From positions 1-64,000 of the forward strand of contig CAJTND010000001.1 in assembly GCA_910577995.1 (NCBI GenBank): DNA of 64,000 bases, given 5' to 3'. Position numbers and translations under genes: made by a program. The notes under the pieces are model-generated. The model ran no database searches and was not told the DNA's origin. It saw only the letters and a list, made by a program, of their open reading frames with translations. Shown here in pieces: positions 45,951-55,685 of the stretch (the first letter of the stretch is position 1; each line of letters opens with the position of its first letter). The stretch is from an uncultured Christensenella sp. GTDB lineage: Bacteria; Bacillota; Clostridia; Christensenellales; Pumilibacteraceae.

Positions 45951-48596
45951 ATGGCAAAAAAGTATTGCTATCTTTTCACCGAGGGTAACGCCAAGATGAG
46001 AGAATTGCTCGGCGGCAAGGGTGCGAACCTCGCCGAGATGACCAATATCGGGCTGCCCGTTCCGCAGGGCTTCACGATCTCCACGGAAGCGTGCACTCAG
46101 TACTATGAGGACGGACGCAAGATCAATGCCGATATCCAAAAGGAGATAATGTCTTACATCGATAAGATGGAGAAGATATGCGGCAAAAAGTTCGGCGATA
46201 AGGAAAACCCGCTGCTCGTTTCGGTACGTTCGGGCGCGCGCGCTTCCATGCCGGGCATGATGGATACCATCCTCAACCTCGGTCTTAACGAAACGGTCGT
46301 CAATACCATAGCGACCAAGTCCAACAACCCCCGTTGGGCGTGGGACTGCTACCGCCGCTTTATACAGATGTTCTCCGACGTCGTTATGGAAGTCGGCAAG
46401 AAATACTTTGAAAAACTCATCGACAAGATGAAGGAAGAGAAGCACGTCGAGTACGACGTCGACCTTACCGCCGACGACCTCAAAGCGCTTGCGCTTCAAT
46501 TCAAAGCGGAGTACAAAAAGCAGCTCGGCAAGGATTTCCCCGACGATCCGAAGGAACAGCTCTTCGAGGCTGTCAAAGCGGTCTTCCGTTCGTGGGACAA
46601 CCCCCGTGCCAACATATACCGCATGGATCACGATATCCCGTATTCCTGGGGCACTGCCGTCAACGTTCAGATGATGGCGTTCGGCAACATGGGCAACGAC
46701 TGCGGCACGGGCGTCGCGTTCACGCGTAACCCCGCCACGGGCGAAAAGGGTCTTATGGGCGAGTTCCTCATGAACGCGCAGGGCGAGGACGTCGTTGCGG
46801 GCGTTCGCACCCCGATGCCCATCTCCAAGATGGCAGAGGTCCTTCCCGACGTTTATAAAGAATTCCTCTCCATCTGCGAGAAGCTCGAGAAGCATTACCG
46901 CGATATGCAGGACATGGAGTTCACGATAGAAAAGGGCAAGCTGTACATGCTCCAAACGCGTAACGGCAAGCGTACCGCCGCTGCCGCTATAAAGATCGCT
47001 TGCGACCTTATCGACGAGAAGATGATATCCGAGCAGGAAGCGCTCATGCAGATCGACGCGAAGTCGCTCGATATGCTGCTTCACCCGCAGTTCGACCCGA
47101 AAGCGCTCAAAGCCGCCGACAAGAACAACGTCGTAGGCAAGGGCATAGCCGCTTCCCCCGGCGCTGCCGCGGGACAGATAGTCTTTACCGCCGAGGACGC
47201 GGTCAAAGAGGGCAAGCAGGGCAAAAAGGTCGTTCTCGTCCGTCTCGAGACCAGTCCCGAGGACATCGAGGGCATGAAGTACGCGCAGGGTATACTTACC
47301 GTGCGCGGCGGTCAGACCTCGCACGCCGCCGTCGTTGCGCGCGGCATGGGCACGTGCTGTGTTTCCGGCTGCGGCGACATAAAAATGGACGAGGAGAACA
47401 AAAAGTTCACGCTCGCAGGCAAAGTCTACCACGAGGGCGACGGACTGTCGCTCGACGGTTCGACGGGCAACATCTACGACTGCCTTATCCCGACCATTCC
47501 CGCCGACCCCAACTCCGGCTACTTCGGCAGGATAATGGCTCTTGCGGACAAGTATAAATCGCTCGGCGTGCGTACCAACGCCGACACCCCCGAGGACGCC
47601 AAGCAGGCCGCGGCGTTCGGCGCGCAGGGTATCGGTCTTTGCCGTACCGAGCATATGTTCTTCGATCCGAAGCGTATCGGCGCATTCCGCGAGATGATAT
47701 GCTCCGACACCGTCGAGGAGCGCGAAGCCGCGCTCGCCAAGATCGAGCCGATGCAGCAAGCCGACTTCGAGGGGCTCATGGAAGCGCTCGAAGGTCAGCC
47801 CGTTACCATCCGTTTCCTCGATCCGCCGCTGCACGAGTTCGTGCCGACCGACGAGGCTGATATCGCCGCGCTTGCCAAAACGCAAAAGAAAACGGTCGAG
47901 CAGATAAAACAGATAATCTCCGATCTTCACGAGTTCAACCCGATGATGGGTCACCGCGGCTGCCGTCTTACGGTAACTTATCCCGAGATAGCGGTCATGC
48001 AGACCAAAGCGGTCATCAAAGCCGCAATCGCCGTGCAGAAGCGCCATCCCAAGTGGAAAGTCGTTCCCGAGATCATGATCCCGCTCGTCGGCGAGATAAA
48101 AGAGCTCGCGTTCGTCAAAAAGACCGTCGTCGAGACCGCGGACGCCGTTATCAAGGCGTCGGGCGTCAACCTCAAATACGAGGTCGGCACGATGATAGAG
48201 ATACCCCGTGCGGCGCTCACCGCTGACGAGATCGCCAAGGAAGCCGAGTTCTTCTGCTTCGGCACGAACGATCTCACGCAGATGACGTTCGGTTTCAGCC
48301 GCGACGATGCTGGCAAGTTCCTGCCTTCGTACTACGGCAACAAGATATACGAGTCCGATCCGTTCAGCAGGCTCGACACGATAGGCGTCGGCAAGCTGAT
48401 GAAGACGGCGGTAGACCTCGGCAAGTCTCAGCGCAAGTCGCTCCACTGCGGCATCTGCGGCGAGCACGGCGGCGATCCTTCGTCCATCGAGTTCTGCCAC
48501 GACATAGGCCTCGACTATGTGTCTTGCTCGCCGTACCGCGTACCCATCGCGCGTTTGGCTGCGGCTCAGGCTAATATCAAAAATCCGAGAAAGTAA
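45951..48596 (+). CDS. ppdK: Pyruvate, phosphate dikinase
   Basis: Interconverts pyruvate + ATP + Pi with phosphoenolpyruvate + AMP + PPi; in Clostridia often glycolytic or gluconeogenic. An 881-residue protein with N-terminal ATP-grasp domain (LLGGKGANLAEMTNIGLPVP, VSVRSGARASMPGMMDT), the phospho-His domain (GGQTSHAAVVARGMG), and the C-terminal PEP-binding barrel (GLCRTEHMFF, CGICGEHGGDP). Codon use is more biased here than in neighbours (few rare codons), fitting high expression. No PDRP regulator gene is adjacent. ATG 45951 has AAGGAG upstream. Confidence 0.98.
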   Translation: MAKKYCYLFTEGNAKMRELLGGKGANLAEMTNIGLPVPQGFTISTEACTQYYEDGRKINADIQKEIMSYIDKMEKICGKKFGDKENPLLVSVRSGARASMPGMMDTILNLGLNETVVNTIATKSNNPRWAWDCYRRFIQMFSDVVMEVGKKYFEKLIDKMKEEKHVEYDVDLTADDLKALALQFKAEYKKQLGKDFPDDPKEQLFEAVKAVFRSWDNPRANIYRMDHDIPYSWGTAVNVQMMAFGNMGNDCGTGVAFTRNPATGEKGLMGEFLMNAQGEDVVAGVRTPMPISKMAEVLPDVYKEFLSICEKLEKHYRDMQDMEFTIEKGKLYMLQTRNGKRTAAAAIKIACDLIDEKMISEQEALMQIDAKSLDMLLHPQFDPKALKAADKNNVVGKGIAASPGAAAGQIVFTAEDAVKEGKQGKKVVLVRLETSPEDIEGMKYAQGILTVRGGQTSHAAVVARGMGTCCVSGCGDIKMDEENKKFTLAGKVYHEGDGLSLDGSTGNIYDCLIPTIPADPNSGYFGRIMALADKYKSLGVRTNADTPEDAKQAAAFGAQGIGLCRTEHMFFDPKRIGAFREMICSDTVEEREAALAKIEPMQQADFEGLMEALEGQPVTIRFLDPPLHEFVPTDEADIAALAKTQKKTVEQIKQIISDLHEFNPMMGHRGCRLTVTYPEIAVMQTKAVIKAAIAVQKRHPKWKVVPEIMIPLVGEIKELAFVKKTVVETADAVIKASGVNLKYEVGTMIEIPRAALTADEIAKEAEFFCFGTNDLTQMTFGFSRDDAGKFLPSYYGNKIYESDPFSRLDTIGVGKLMKTAVDLGKSQRKSLHCGICGEHGGDPSSIEFCHDIGLDYVSCSPYRVPIARLAAAQANIKNPRK

Positions 48597-48611
48597 TTCT
48601 TCGCCGGGAAA

Positions 48612-48640
48612 GCCGAAACGCATAAACAGTGCGTTTCGGC
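48612..48640 (+). terminator. Terminator after ppdK
   Basis: Perfect 11-bp stem GCCGAAACGCA / TGCGTTTCGGC (48612-48622, 48630-48640) followed by only TTT, so termination may be partial, with read-through into the dGTPase-like gene. Confidence 0.7.
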
Positions 48641-48658
48641 TTTGGGCTAAAATGTACT

Positions 48659-49651
48659 ATGGATCTTAAAGCGGTAACCTACGAAATTCAAGATAAGTTT
48701 TTATCGCCGTTCGCTTGTAAGGACAAGGACTCTCGGGGGCGCGCAGTCCCTGCCGAGCCTTGTCCTATGCGCACGGAGTTCCAGCGCGACCGCGATAAGA
48801 TAATCCACAGCAAGGCTTTCCGTCGGTTAAAGCACAAAACGCAGGTGTTCCTTTCGCCCGAGGGCGATCATTACAGAACGCGGCTGACGCACACGCTCGA
48901 GGTCAGCCAGATAGCGCGTACGATATCGCGTTGTCTGCGGCTCAACGAGGATCTTACCGAGGCGATAGCGCTCGGGCACGACCTCGGTCATACGCCTTAC
49001 GGTCACGCGGGCGAGCGCGCGCTGAATAAGTTCACCGATTTCTCGCATAACGTTCAGAGCCTGCGCATGGTCGACAGGATAGAGAACGACGGCGCGGGAA
49101 TGAACCTCACCTACGAGGTGCGCGACGGTATACTCAATCATACGCTCGAGGGCAGGGCATGCACGCTCGAGGGTCGAGTCGTCGCCATAGCCGACAGGAT
49201 AGCTTACATCAACCACGATATCGACGACGCCGTAAGGGCGGGCGTCATAGCGCGGTCGGACATACCCGCCGAGTTCGGAAAAATGTTCGGCAATACACAT
49301 TCGGAACGCATCTCTTCGTTGGTATACGATATAATCAACGAGAGTTATGGGAAAAATACTGTTGCGCAGTCGCGCGAGTTCGAAGATGGCTTGGCGGAGC
49401 TACGGCGGTTCATGTTCGCCAGCGTATACACTTCTCCGCTTGCCAAGTCGGAGGAAAACAAGGCGATAAAGATGATAGAGTACCTGTATCTCTACTATTG
49501 CGACCACGAAAAAGAGATGCCCGAGCAGTTTGTTTACGCCGACGAGCCGATAGAGCGGAGGGTATGCGATTTTATATCGACCATGTCGGACAGGTTCGCC
49601 GTCCGTGCGTTTGAAAAGATAACCGTACCGGAAAACTGGTCAAAGCTGTAA
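48659..49651 (+). CDS. dgt: dGTPase-like HD-domain triphosphohydrolase
   Basis: A 330-residue deoxyguanosinetriphosphate triphosphohydrolase-like protein. HD motifs are visible at TRLTHTLEVSQIARTI, ALGHDLGHTPYGHAGE and the third ligand region IAYINHDIDDAVRAG. RRLKHKTQVF and QSLRMVDRIE are also family-typical. Length fits the short dGTPase-like group common before dnaG in Firmicutes. ATG 48659 is where homology starts; no clear ribosome site, so coupling to ppdK read-through is possible. Confidence 0.92.
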   Translation: MDLKAVTYEIQDKFLSPFACKDKDSRGRAVPAEPCPMRTEFQRDRDKIIHSKAFRRLKHKTQVFLSPEGDHYRTRLTHTLEVSQIARTISRCLRLNEDLTEAIALGHDLGHTPYGHAGERALNKFTDFSHNVQSLRMVDRIENDGAGMNLTYEVRDGILNHTLEGRACTLEGRVVAIADRIAYINHDIDDAVRAGVIARSDIPAEFGKMFGNTHSERISSLVYDIINESYGKNTVAQSREFEDGLAELRRFMFASVYTSPLAKSEENKAIKMIEYLYLYYCDHEKEMPEQFVYADEPIERRVCDFISTMSDRFAVRAFEKITVPENWSKL

Positions 49652-49691
49652 CGCCGCGACTGTACGCTGTTTCGGTCGGCAAAGGTAGTTT

Positions 49692-51470
49692 GTGAACAGA
49701 GATTTTTCCGATTTTATTTCCAAAGTCCTCGACAAAACGGATATCGTCACGCTGATATCGCGTTACGTCCGCGTCGAGAAAAAAGGGAACACGCATTGGG
49801 CGTGCTGTCCGTTTCACCACGAAACGCAGCCGTCCTTCGCCGTCAATGAGGCTAGGCAGTTTTTCCACTGTTTCGGCTGTAAGGAAAGCGGCAATGCGAT
49901 ATCGTTCCTGATGAAGATCGAGAATATCGAGTTTATAGACGCGCTGAGGATGCTCGCCGAGCAGGCCGGACTGGAAATGCCCAAGACCTCCGGCTCGTAC
50001 GAGCGCGGCGTGGACAAGAAACAGCGCGAAACGCTGTACGCGCTCATGCGCGATGCGGCGCGGCATTACCACGACAACCTCGGTTCGCCGCGCGCGCGGA
50101 TATTCAACGAGTACCTCGAAGCGCGCAAGCTGCCGCCCAATATGGTAAAACGTTTCGGCATAGGCGCGAGCCTCGACTTTACGGAGATGCTCGATTTTTT
50201 GCAGAGCAAGGGCTACACGCTCGACCAGATAAAAGCGGCGGGTATATGCGAGGTCAAAGACGGAAGGTATTACGACGTTTTCGGCAAGCGGCTGATGTTC
50301 CCGATAATAGACAATATGGGACACGTCGTCGCTTTCGGCGGACGAACGCTCGAAAAGGAAGTGCATTTCGCCAAATACCGCAACAGCACGCAAACGGATA
50401 TCTTCGATAAATCCAAGGTCATATACGGTGTCAACCTGCTGAAAAAGCGCAAGGCGGAAAAGCCGATAGACTACGTAATAATGACCGAGGGCTATATGGA
50501 CGTTATCGCGTTGCATAAAGCGGGATTCGACACCGCGGTCGCATCGATGGGCACTGCGCTCACGTCAAAGCAGGCACGTCAGCTCAAGCTGTACAGCGAT
50601 CTCGTTTATATCAGCTACGACGGCGACAGCGCGGGACAGAAAGCGACGATGCGCGGACTCGACATACTGCGTGAAACGGGTCTTATCGTCAAGGTCGTCC
50701 GACTGCCCGAGGGTCTCGATCCCGACGACGTTATCAAACGCGGCGGCGCGCAAAGCTATCAAAAGCTGTTGGACGAGGCGATACCGCTTACGGCGTACAA
50801 GATAGAGGTCCTGCGCAGCAAGTACGACCTCAACGATCCAGACCGCAAGGCTATGTTCGCCATAGAAGCTACAAAGGTCGTGACGGCGCTCGATAATCCC
50901 GTCGAGCAGGAACAGTATCTTAACTATATTTCGGGGATAACCGGTTTTACCGCCGAAATACTCCGCCGTCAGGCGGATATCGGCAGAACGGAAGACCGAT
51001 CCGAAAGAGAACGCCCGCAGGAAAGGCGCGATACCGCGGAAGCGGAAACCCAAGTTCCGCGGGAATACGACAATACGATCAAATTCTTCATGTCGAGCAT
51101 ACTTCAGTCTTGCGACTATGTAGACTTCGACAAAAACGTTTCGGACGCATTGCCCGATGCCCGACTGAAATGCATCTATGGATTCTGTATGGAAAACAGG
51201 GTGCGCAACGTTGCCGCGGTCATCATGTCCGACGAGCGTTTCGACGCCGCCGATAAAGCGGTCATAGACGAAATGCTCGATTATAAATTTTTGCCCGACG
51301 ACGGGCGTGCGCGGTTCGCCGACGTAGAAAACTATTTGTACCGTAAGGTATTGGAAAAGCGAAAAGAAGAACTTAACAAGCAGTATAAGCTTACGGGCGA
51401 CGTCAACTGTCTTACGGAGATAGGTCGTATCAGCAAGGAACTGCAAAGCTATCGCTACACCCGCGCATAA
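49692..51470 (+). CDS. dnaG: DNA primase
   Basis: Makes RNA primers for replication. The 592-residue protein has the N-terminal CHC2 zinc finger (CPFHHETQPSF and FHCFGCKESGN), the TOPRIM domain (VIMTEGYMDVIALHKAG, YISYDGDSAGQKA) and a C-terminal DnaB-interaction region from about residue 450. GTG start at 49692 with AAAGG upstream. It heads a macromolecular-synthesis block with rpoD. Confidence 0.97.
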   Translation: MNRDFSDFISKVLDKTDIVTLISRYVRVEKKGNTHWACCPFHHETQPSFAVNEARQFFHCFGCKESGNAISFLMKIENIEFIDALRMLAEQAGLEMPKTSGSYERGVDKKQRETLYALMRDAARHYHDNLGSPRARIFNEYLEARKLPPNMVKRFGIGASLDFTEMLDFLQSKGYTLDQIKAAGICEVKDGRYYDVFGKRLMFPIIDNMGHVVAFGGRTLEKEVHFAKYRNSTQTDIFDKSKVIYGVNLLKKRKAEKPIDYVIMTEGYMDVIALHKAGFDTAVASMGTALTSKQARQLKLYSDLVYISYDGDSAGQKATMRGLDILRETGLIVKVVRLPEGLDPDDVIKRGGAQSYQKLLDEAIPLTAYKIEVLRSKYDLNDPDRKAMFAIEATKVVTALDNPVEQEQYLNYISGITGFTAEILRRQADIGRTEDRSERERPQERRDTAEAETQVPREYDNTIKFFMSSILQSCDYVDFDKNVSDALPDARLKCIYGFCMENRVRNVAAVIMSDERFDAADKAVIDEMLDYKFLPDDGRARFADVENYLYRKVLEKRKEELNKQYKLTGDVNCLTEIGRISKELQSYRYTRA

Positions 51471-51479
51471 GGAGCGAGT

Positions 51480-52802
51480 ATGAAAGATAAAAACAAAGAA
51501 AAACATAACAAGACCGACGTAGAACGCGAGTTGACGGTCGGCGATGAAAAATTCGAGCCCTCCGCCGCGATAAAGACCGCGCTCGGCGAGCTTATCGCCG
51601 CGTCCGAAAACGGCGTCGAATATAACGCTCTGCTCGAAAAGCTCGTGCCGCTCGAAGCGGGAGCAAACGACATGGATTACGCGCTCAAATTCTTTGAAGA
51701 CAACGGAGTAATGATACTCAAGGACGGCGTTCGCGCGCCCATACTCAACTCCAAGATGAACAACGCGCTGTCTAAGCTGATATCGCTCGGCAAGACGCGC
51801 GGGTTTTTGGCTAACGTCGAGATAGGCGAAAGGCTCACGCTCGAATGCGGCGCGGATGCAAGACAGCTCGAAGAGGCTATGCGCATCATCACCGAGAGCG
51901 GCATCGAGATAACCGACGGTCAGGTCAAGCGCGCAGAGCTCAAGAACATAGAGAACCTTCTGTCCGAGGTAAACACCGACGACCCCGTCAAAGTCTACCT
52001 CAAGGATATAGGCAAGATACCGCTGCTTTCCGCCGACGAAGAGACCGACCTCGCAAAATTGATGTCGGACGGCGATCCGGTAGCAAAAGCTCGGCTGTCC
52101 GAGGCGAACCTGAGGCTCGTCGTCGCAATAGCCAAGCGTTACGTCGGACGCGGCATGCAGCTGCTCGACCTCATACAAGAGGGCAACCTCGGACTAATGA
52201 AGGCGGTAGAAAAGTTCGATTATACCAAGGGTTTCCGATTCTCTACTTATGCGACCTGGTGGATACGCCAGGCGATAACGAGAGCGATAGCCGACCAGGC
52301 GCGCACGATAAGGATACCCGTGCACATGGTCGAAACGATAAACAAGCTGTCGCGCGTCAATAGGATACTCGTGCAAAAGCTCGGCAGAGACCCCACGCCC
52401 GAGGAGATAGCGGACGAAATGAATCTGCCTGTCGATCGCGTAGTCGAGATACAGCGAATAAGCCAAGACCCCGTATCGCTCGAAATGCCCGTCGGCGAGG
52501 AGGAGGACAGCCACCTCGGCGACTTCCTCGAGGATGAAAAGTCCAAAGCGCCGCAGGATTTTGCCGAAGCGGGAATGCTCAAAGAACAGCTCGCGTCGGT
52601 GCTCAATACGCTCACTCCGCGCGAAGAAATGGTCATACGTCTGCGTTACGGGCTTGACGACGCGCACCCGCGCACGCTCGAGGATGTCGGTAAGGAATTC
52701 GGCGTAACGCGCGAGCGCATACGTCAGATAGAAGCAAAGGCGTTGCGTAAGCTTCGCCACCCCAACCGCGCAAAGCGTCTTAAGGACTTCACCGACAAAT
52801 GA
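51480..52802 (+). CDS. rpoD: Primary sigma factor RpoD (SigA)
   Basis: Housekeeping sigma factor that reads the TTGACA/TATAAT promoters seen throughout the window. 440 residues: region 1.2 (DDPVKVYLKDIGKIPLL), region 2 (LRLVVAIAKRYVGRGMQLLDL, FDYTKGFRFSTYATWWIRQA, in parts), region 3 and region 4 HTH (TLEDVGKEFGVTRERIRQIE). A 160-residue N-terminal region precedes region 1.2. Nine bases after dnaG with AAGGAG; overlaps trmK by four bases. Confidence 0.98.
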   Translation: MKDKNKEKHNKTDVERELTVGDEKFEPSAAIKTALGELIAASENGVEYNALLEKLVPLEAGANDMDYALKFFEDNGVMILKDGVRAPILNSKMNNALSKLISLGKTRGFLANVEIGERLTLECGADARQLEEAMRIITESGIEITDGQVKRAELKNIENLLSEVNTDDPVKVYLKDIGKIPLLSADEETDLAKLMSDGDPVAKARLSEANLRLVVAIAKRYVGRGMQLLDLIQEGNLGLMKAVEKFDYTKGFRFSTYATWWIRQAITRAIADQARTIRIPVHMVETINKLSRVNRILVQKLGRDPTPEEIADEMNLPVDRVVEIQRISQDPVSLEMPVGEEEDSHLGDFLEDEKSKAPQDFAEAGMLKEQLASVLNTLTPREEMVIRLRYGLDDAHPRTLEDVGKEFGVTRERIRQIEAKALRKLRHPNRAKRLKDFTDK

Positions 52803-53425
52803 CGCGGCTTGCCGCGGTCTGTTCGCTCATAGATCCCGCGGGCGTTATCGCCGACGTCGGTTGCGACCACGGGATCGTTGCGGAATACTGCGCGGATAAA
52901 GGTCTTGCCGACACCGTTATAGCCTCGGACGTCAGCGACGCGTGTCTCGAAAAAGCGCGAAAACGCTTATTCGACAGGACAAACGTAAGCTTCGTCGCTT
53001 GCGACGGGATCGACTATGTTTGCGACGAGGCTGTGATAGCGGGTATGGGCGGGATACTGATATCCGATATAATACTCCGCGCGGAAACAAAGCCGAATAC
53101 GCTCGTGCTGTGTCCGCACCGCGACGCTGACAGAGTGCGGCGCACACTCAACGCTTGCGGCTACGCGATAGACCGCGATACGCTTATAGAGGAGCGCGGC
53201 AGGTTTTACTTCGTGATGCGAGCCAAGCGCACTACAGAGCCGCAACGACTGAGCGAAGAACAATATCTTTTCGGCGCGTTTCAGCACGAAATTTGCGATA
53301 CGTTATGTAGGTATCTCACTGTCAAGTATAATGAATATGCGGTTGCGCCGGAGCGCAACGCCGATAAATTAGAGCCGATAATAGCGGCTTTGCGCCGACA
53401 GGGCGTCGATCCTGAGGCAATGTGA
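52799..53425 (+). CDS. trmK: tRNA (adenine(22)-N1)-methyltransferase
   Basis: A 208-residue Rossmann-fold methyltransferase. The SAM-binding motif is VIADVGCDHGIVAEYCADKG, then IASDVSDACLEKARKRL, and the catalytic-region GMGGILISDII. TrmK methylates A22 in the tRNA D-loop in Firmicutes. It overlaps rpoD by four bases, the usual place. The Nif3-family gene that commonly follows is missing. Confidence 0.93.
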   Translation: MTRLAAVCSLIDPAGVIADVGCDHGIVAEYCADKGLADTVIASDVSDACLEKARKRLFDRTNVSFVACDGIDYVCDEAVIAGMGGILISDIILRAETKPNTLVLCPHRDADRVRRTLNACGYAIDRDTLIEERGRFYFVMRAKRTTEPQRLSEEQYLFGAFQHEICDTLCRYLTVKYNEYAVAPERNADKLEPIIAALRRQGVDPEAM

Positions 53426-53443
53426 AAATCCGGAGGGTAGAAT

Positions 53444-54175
53444 ATGGACGAAACCGTTAAGAAAAATCTCGAGAAACTGCTCGAATATCAAAAGAAAGAT
53501 ATCGAGCTTCGCAAGCTCAATGCCTTTGTCAAACGCGACGAGGCGCTTGCTAGCATGAACAAAAACGAAAAGATCTTCAACGAGGCAAAGCGCGTAATTG
53601 CGGAATGCGAGGATCAGGCTAACGCGATAATCAGCTCTTACGCCGAGCTTTCCAAATACGTCGACGACAACGAAGCGTTGCTCGTCGAGCTCGAAAATAC
53701 CGACGCGGAGAGCGAAGAACAGCTCGCAGAACGCGTCAAAAAGCTCGAGAGCCTTAAATCCAAGTTCCAGAACGCCGACAAAAAGGCACGCGACTTTAAG
53801 GACAGGTCGAAAGACGTTTGCCGTGCGCGCGTGGACGCCGTTAAGTCGGGCAACGCCGCAAGACAGAATTACAAAGAGGCGAAAGCCAAGCACGGCGAGC
53901 TTATCAGCTCGAAGGCAGGCGAAGCAAACGCGCTTAAAGCGGAGCTCGAAAAAATGCGTCCGACGCTTGACGAAGCGCTTTTTGCCGAGTATAAAAAACT
54001 CGTCGAGGAGAAGCATTTTCCGCCCGTCGTGCCCGCGTCGGGCGACGACAAGAAAGGAATGTTCAACTGCGGCGGTTGCGGGCTCGGCTTGCCTCAGCAG
54101 GGCAATTCGTTGCTAAAAGATCAGGGCTGGTGCCGTTGCGACAACTGCCACAGGATAATAGTAAAACTGCAATAA
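53444..54175 (+). CDS. Coiled-coil zinc-ribbon protein (COG1579 type)
   Basis: A 243-residue protein. Residues about 5-195 are a long charged coiled coil. The C-terminus is a four-cysteine zinc ribbon with two CxxC pairs (NCGGCGLGL and CRCDNCHRII). Related proteins bind nucleic acid or membranes, and their role is not settled. The position after trmK matches other Firmicutes. Confidence 0.85.
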   Translation: MDETVKKNLEKLLEYQKKDIELRKLNAFVKRDEALASMNKNEKIFNEAKRVIAECEDQANAIISSYAELSKYVDDNEALLVELENTDAESEEQLAERVKKLESLKSKFQNADKKARDFKDRSKDVCRARVDAVKSGNAARQNYKEAKAKHGELISSKAGEANALKAELEKMRPTLDEALFAEYKKLVEEKHFPPVVPASGDDKKGMFNCGGCGLGLPQQGNSLLKDQGWCRCDNCHRIIVKLQ

Positions 54176-54185
54176 GGGGAACGAA

Positions 54186-55049
54186 ATGAAGATACGCAAA
54201 GCGATAATACCGTGCGGCGGTATGGGTACGCGTTTCATGCCCGTGACAAAGGCAGTGCCCAAAGAGATACTGCCCGTAGTCGATACGCCCGTGCTCGCAT
54301 ATATAGTAAAAGAATTGCAAGACAGCGGCATCGAAGAGATACTTATAATCCTCGGCAAGGGCAAGGACGCGATAAAAGAGTTTTTCACTCCGAACAAGCA
54401 TTTGGAGAGCGTGCTCAAAAACAAGCCCGAGCTTCTTGCTACTATCAAGGATATCAACAAGAACGGCGAGATACGTTTCGGACTGCAAAAAGAGCCGCGC
54501 GGCAGCGGCGATGCTGTGATGTGCGCGCGCGAGTTCACGCGCGACGAGCCGTTTTGCATGTCCAACGGCGACGATCTTATAATTTCCGACGTTCCCGTAG
54601 CTAAACAGCTTTCGGACGCTTACGATGCCGAAAAAGGCGTTATAATAGGCGTGCAGAAGGTAGAGCGTGCGGAAACGTCCAAATACGGCATTATCGATCC
54701 GACAAAGACGAACGGTCGGACGGTGTATTGCCGCGGTATCGTGGAAAAACCGTCGTCCGAAAACGCGCCCTCGCAGTATGCCGCGCTCGGCAGGTATGTA
54801 CTCACGCCCGAGATCTACGAATATATAGAAAAGGTGAAAGAGGTCAACGGCGAGATAGGACTTACCGACGCGATCTGCGGCATGATGAAGGAAGGCAAGG
54901 CTTACGCCTACGAATTCGACGGCAACCGCTACGACATGGGCGATAAGTTCGGCGCGCTCACAGCCACGGTCGAGCTTTCGCTCAAAAGACCCGATTTCGG
55001 CGACAAGTTCCGCGCGTATCTGAAAAAACTCGTTCAAGATGCCGATTAA
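54186..55049 (+). CDS. galU: UTP--glucose-1-phosphate uridylyltransferase
   Basis: Makes UDP-glucose for envelope polysaccharides. A 287-residue GalU with nucleotide-binding loop IPCGGMGTRFMPVTKAVPKE, metal-site SNGDDLIISDVPV, GIVEKPSSENAPS and ALGRYVLTPEIYEYIE. AAGGGGA before the ATG. It overlaps the following amidohydrolase-like gene by 11 bases. Confidence 0.97.
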   Translation: MKIRKAIIPCGGMGTRFMPVTKAVPKEILPVVDTPVLAYIVKELQDSGIEEILIILGKGKDAIKEFFTPNKHLESVLKNKPELLATIKDINKNGEIRFGLQKEPRGSGDAVMCAREFTRDEPFCMSNGDDLIISDVPVAKQLSDAYDAEKGVIIGVQKVERAETSKYGIIDPTKTNGRTVYCRGIVEKPSSENAPSQYAALGRYVLTPEIYEYIEKVKEVNGEIGLTDAICGMMKEGKAYAYEFDGNRYDMGDKFGALTATVELSLKRPDFGDKFRAYLKKLVQDAD

Positions 55050-55665
55050 CGCGTTTTGTACCGCCGCGCCTAAACTCGCCGCCGAACATTGCGACGAAGT
55101 CTATTATTGCGGCGAAGGGGAATGCTTCGGTAGTGCGGTCATTGTCTATGAACCTTTTTCCGTCGGTACTACGGCAAAGCATATATACCTGCCGAGCATG
55201 ACCGACGAGAGCGATCTCGAGAGCTTTTGCGACCATATAGTTTCCACAGACGCGACAGCGCTTGTCAGAGCGTCATACGACCTCGACGAAGCCGGACTGA
55301 TAGAAGCGCGGTATAAGCTTTCTCCGATAATGCTATTGCATAAAATGGGCGTGCTCGATCGCTGTACCTTAGTAGGCGGGGTCTGTCTGGATAATGACGA
55401 TCTCGACCTTATGGCGCAGGATGGCGTGTCGCTCGTCGTAACGCCGACGGCGTCCGCGGGCTACGGTCACGGTTTCGCACCGACATGCGCCGCACTGCGT
55501 CGCGGGATCAGGGTGGGTATAGGAACGTTCGACGGCAGATACAACGCCGCGCACGACCTAAAATACGAAACGGAAATACTTCGGCTTACCGCCAATGCGG
55601 AAATGCGCACCGAAAACGCCGTTTCGGACGAACAACTCGAAAAATTACTTTCATTCGTGAAATAA
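55039..55665 (+). CDS. Degenerate amidohydrolase-like protein, predicted inactive
   Basis: A 208-residue protein resembling the C-terminal half of TrzA/ATZ-type amidohydrolases. TLVGGVCLDNDDLDLMAQDG corresponds to the metal-His strand and following helix, then VVTPTASAGYGHGFAPTCAALRRGIRVGIGTFDGR. Key residues are lost: the His expected in the AHCV-type strand is Gly, and the GTD metal/catalytic Asp is Phe. The N-terminal half of the barrel is reduced to about 100 residues. Its ATG lies within galU and it is followed by a kinase-like gene, so it seems to be maintained as a gene. Function unknown. Confidence 0.65.
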   Translation: MPINAFCTAAPKLAAEHCDEVYYCGEGECFGSAVIVYEPFSVGTTAKHIYLPSMTDESDLESFCDHIVSTDATALVRASYDLDEAGLIEARYKLSPIMLLHKMGVLDRCTLVGGVCLDNDDLDLMAQDGVSLVVTPTASAGYGHGFAPTCAALRRGIRVGIGTFDGRYNAAHDLKYETEILRLTANAEMRTENAVSDEQLEKLLSFVK

Positions 55666-55685
55666 CGGCAAGGAGTGGATATTCG

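Noticed and set aside
45801..48623. Open minus-strand frame of 940 codons opposite ppdK
   Set aside because: Exact antisense of a conserved enzyme gene; product resembles no family.
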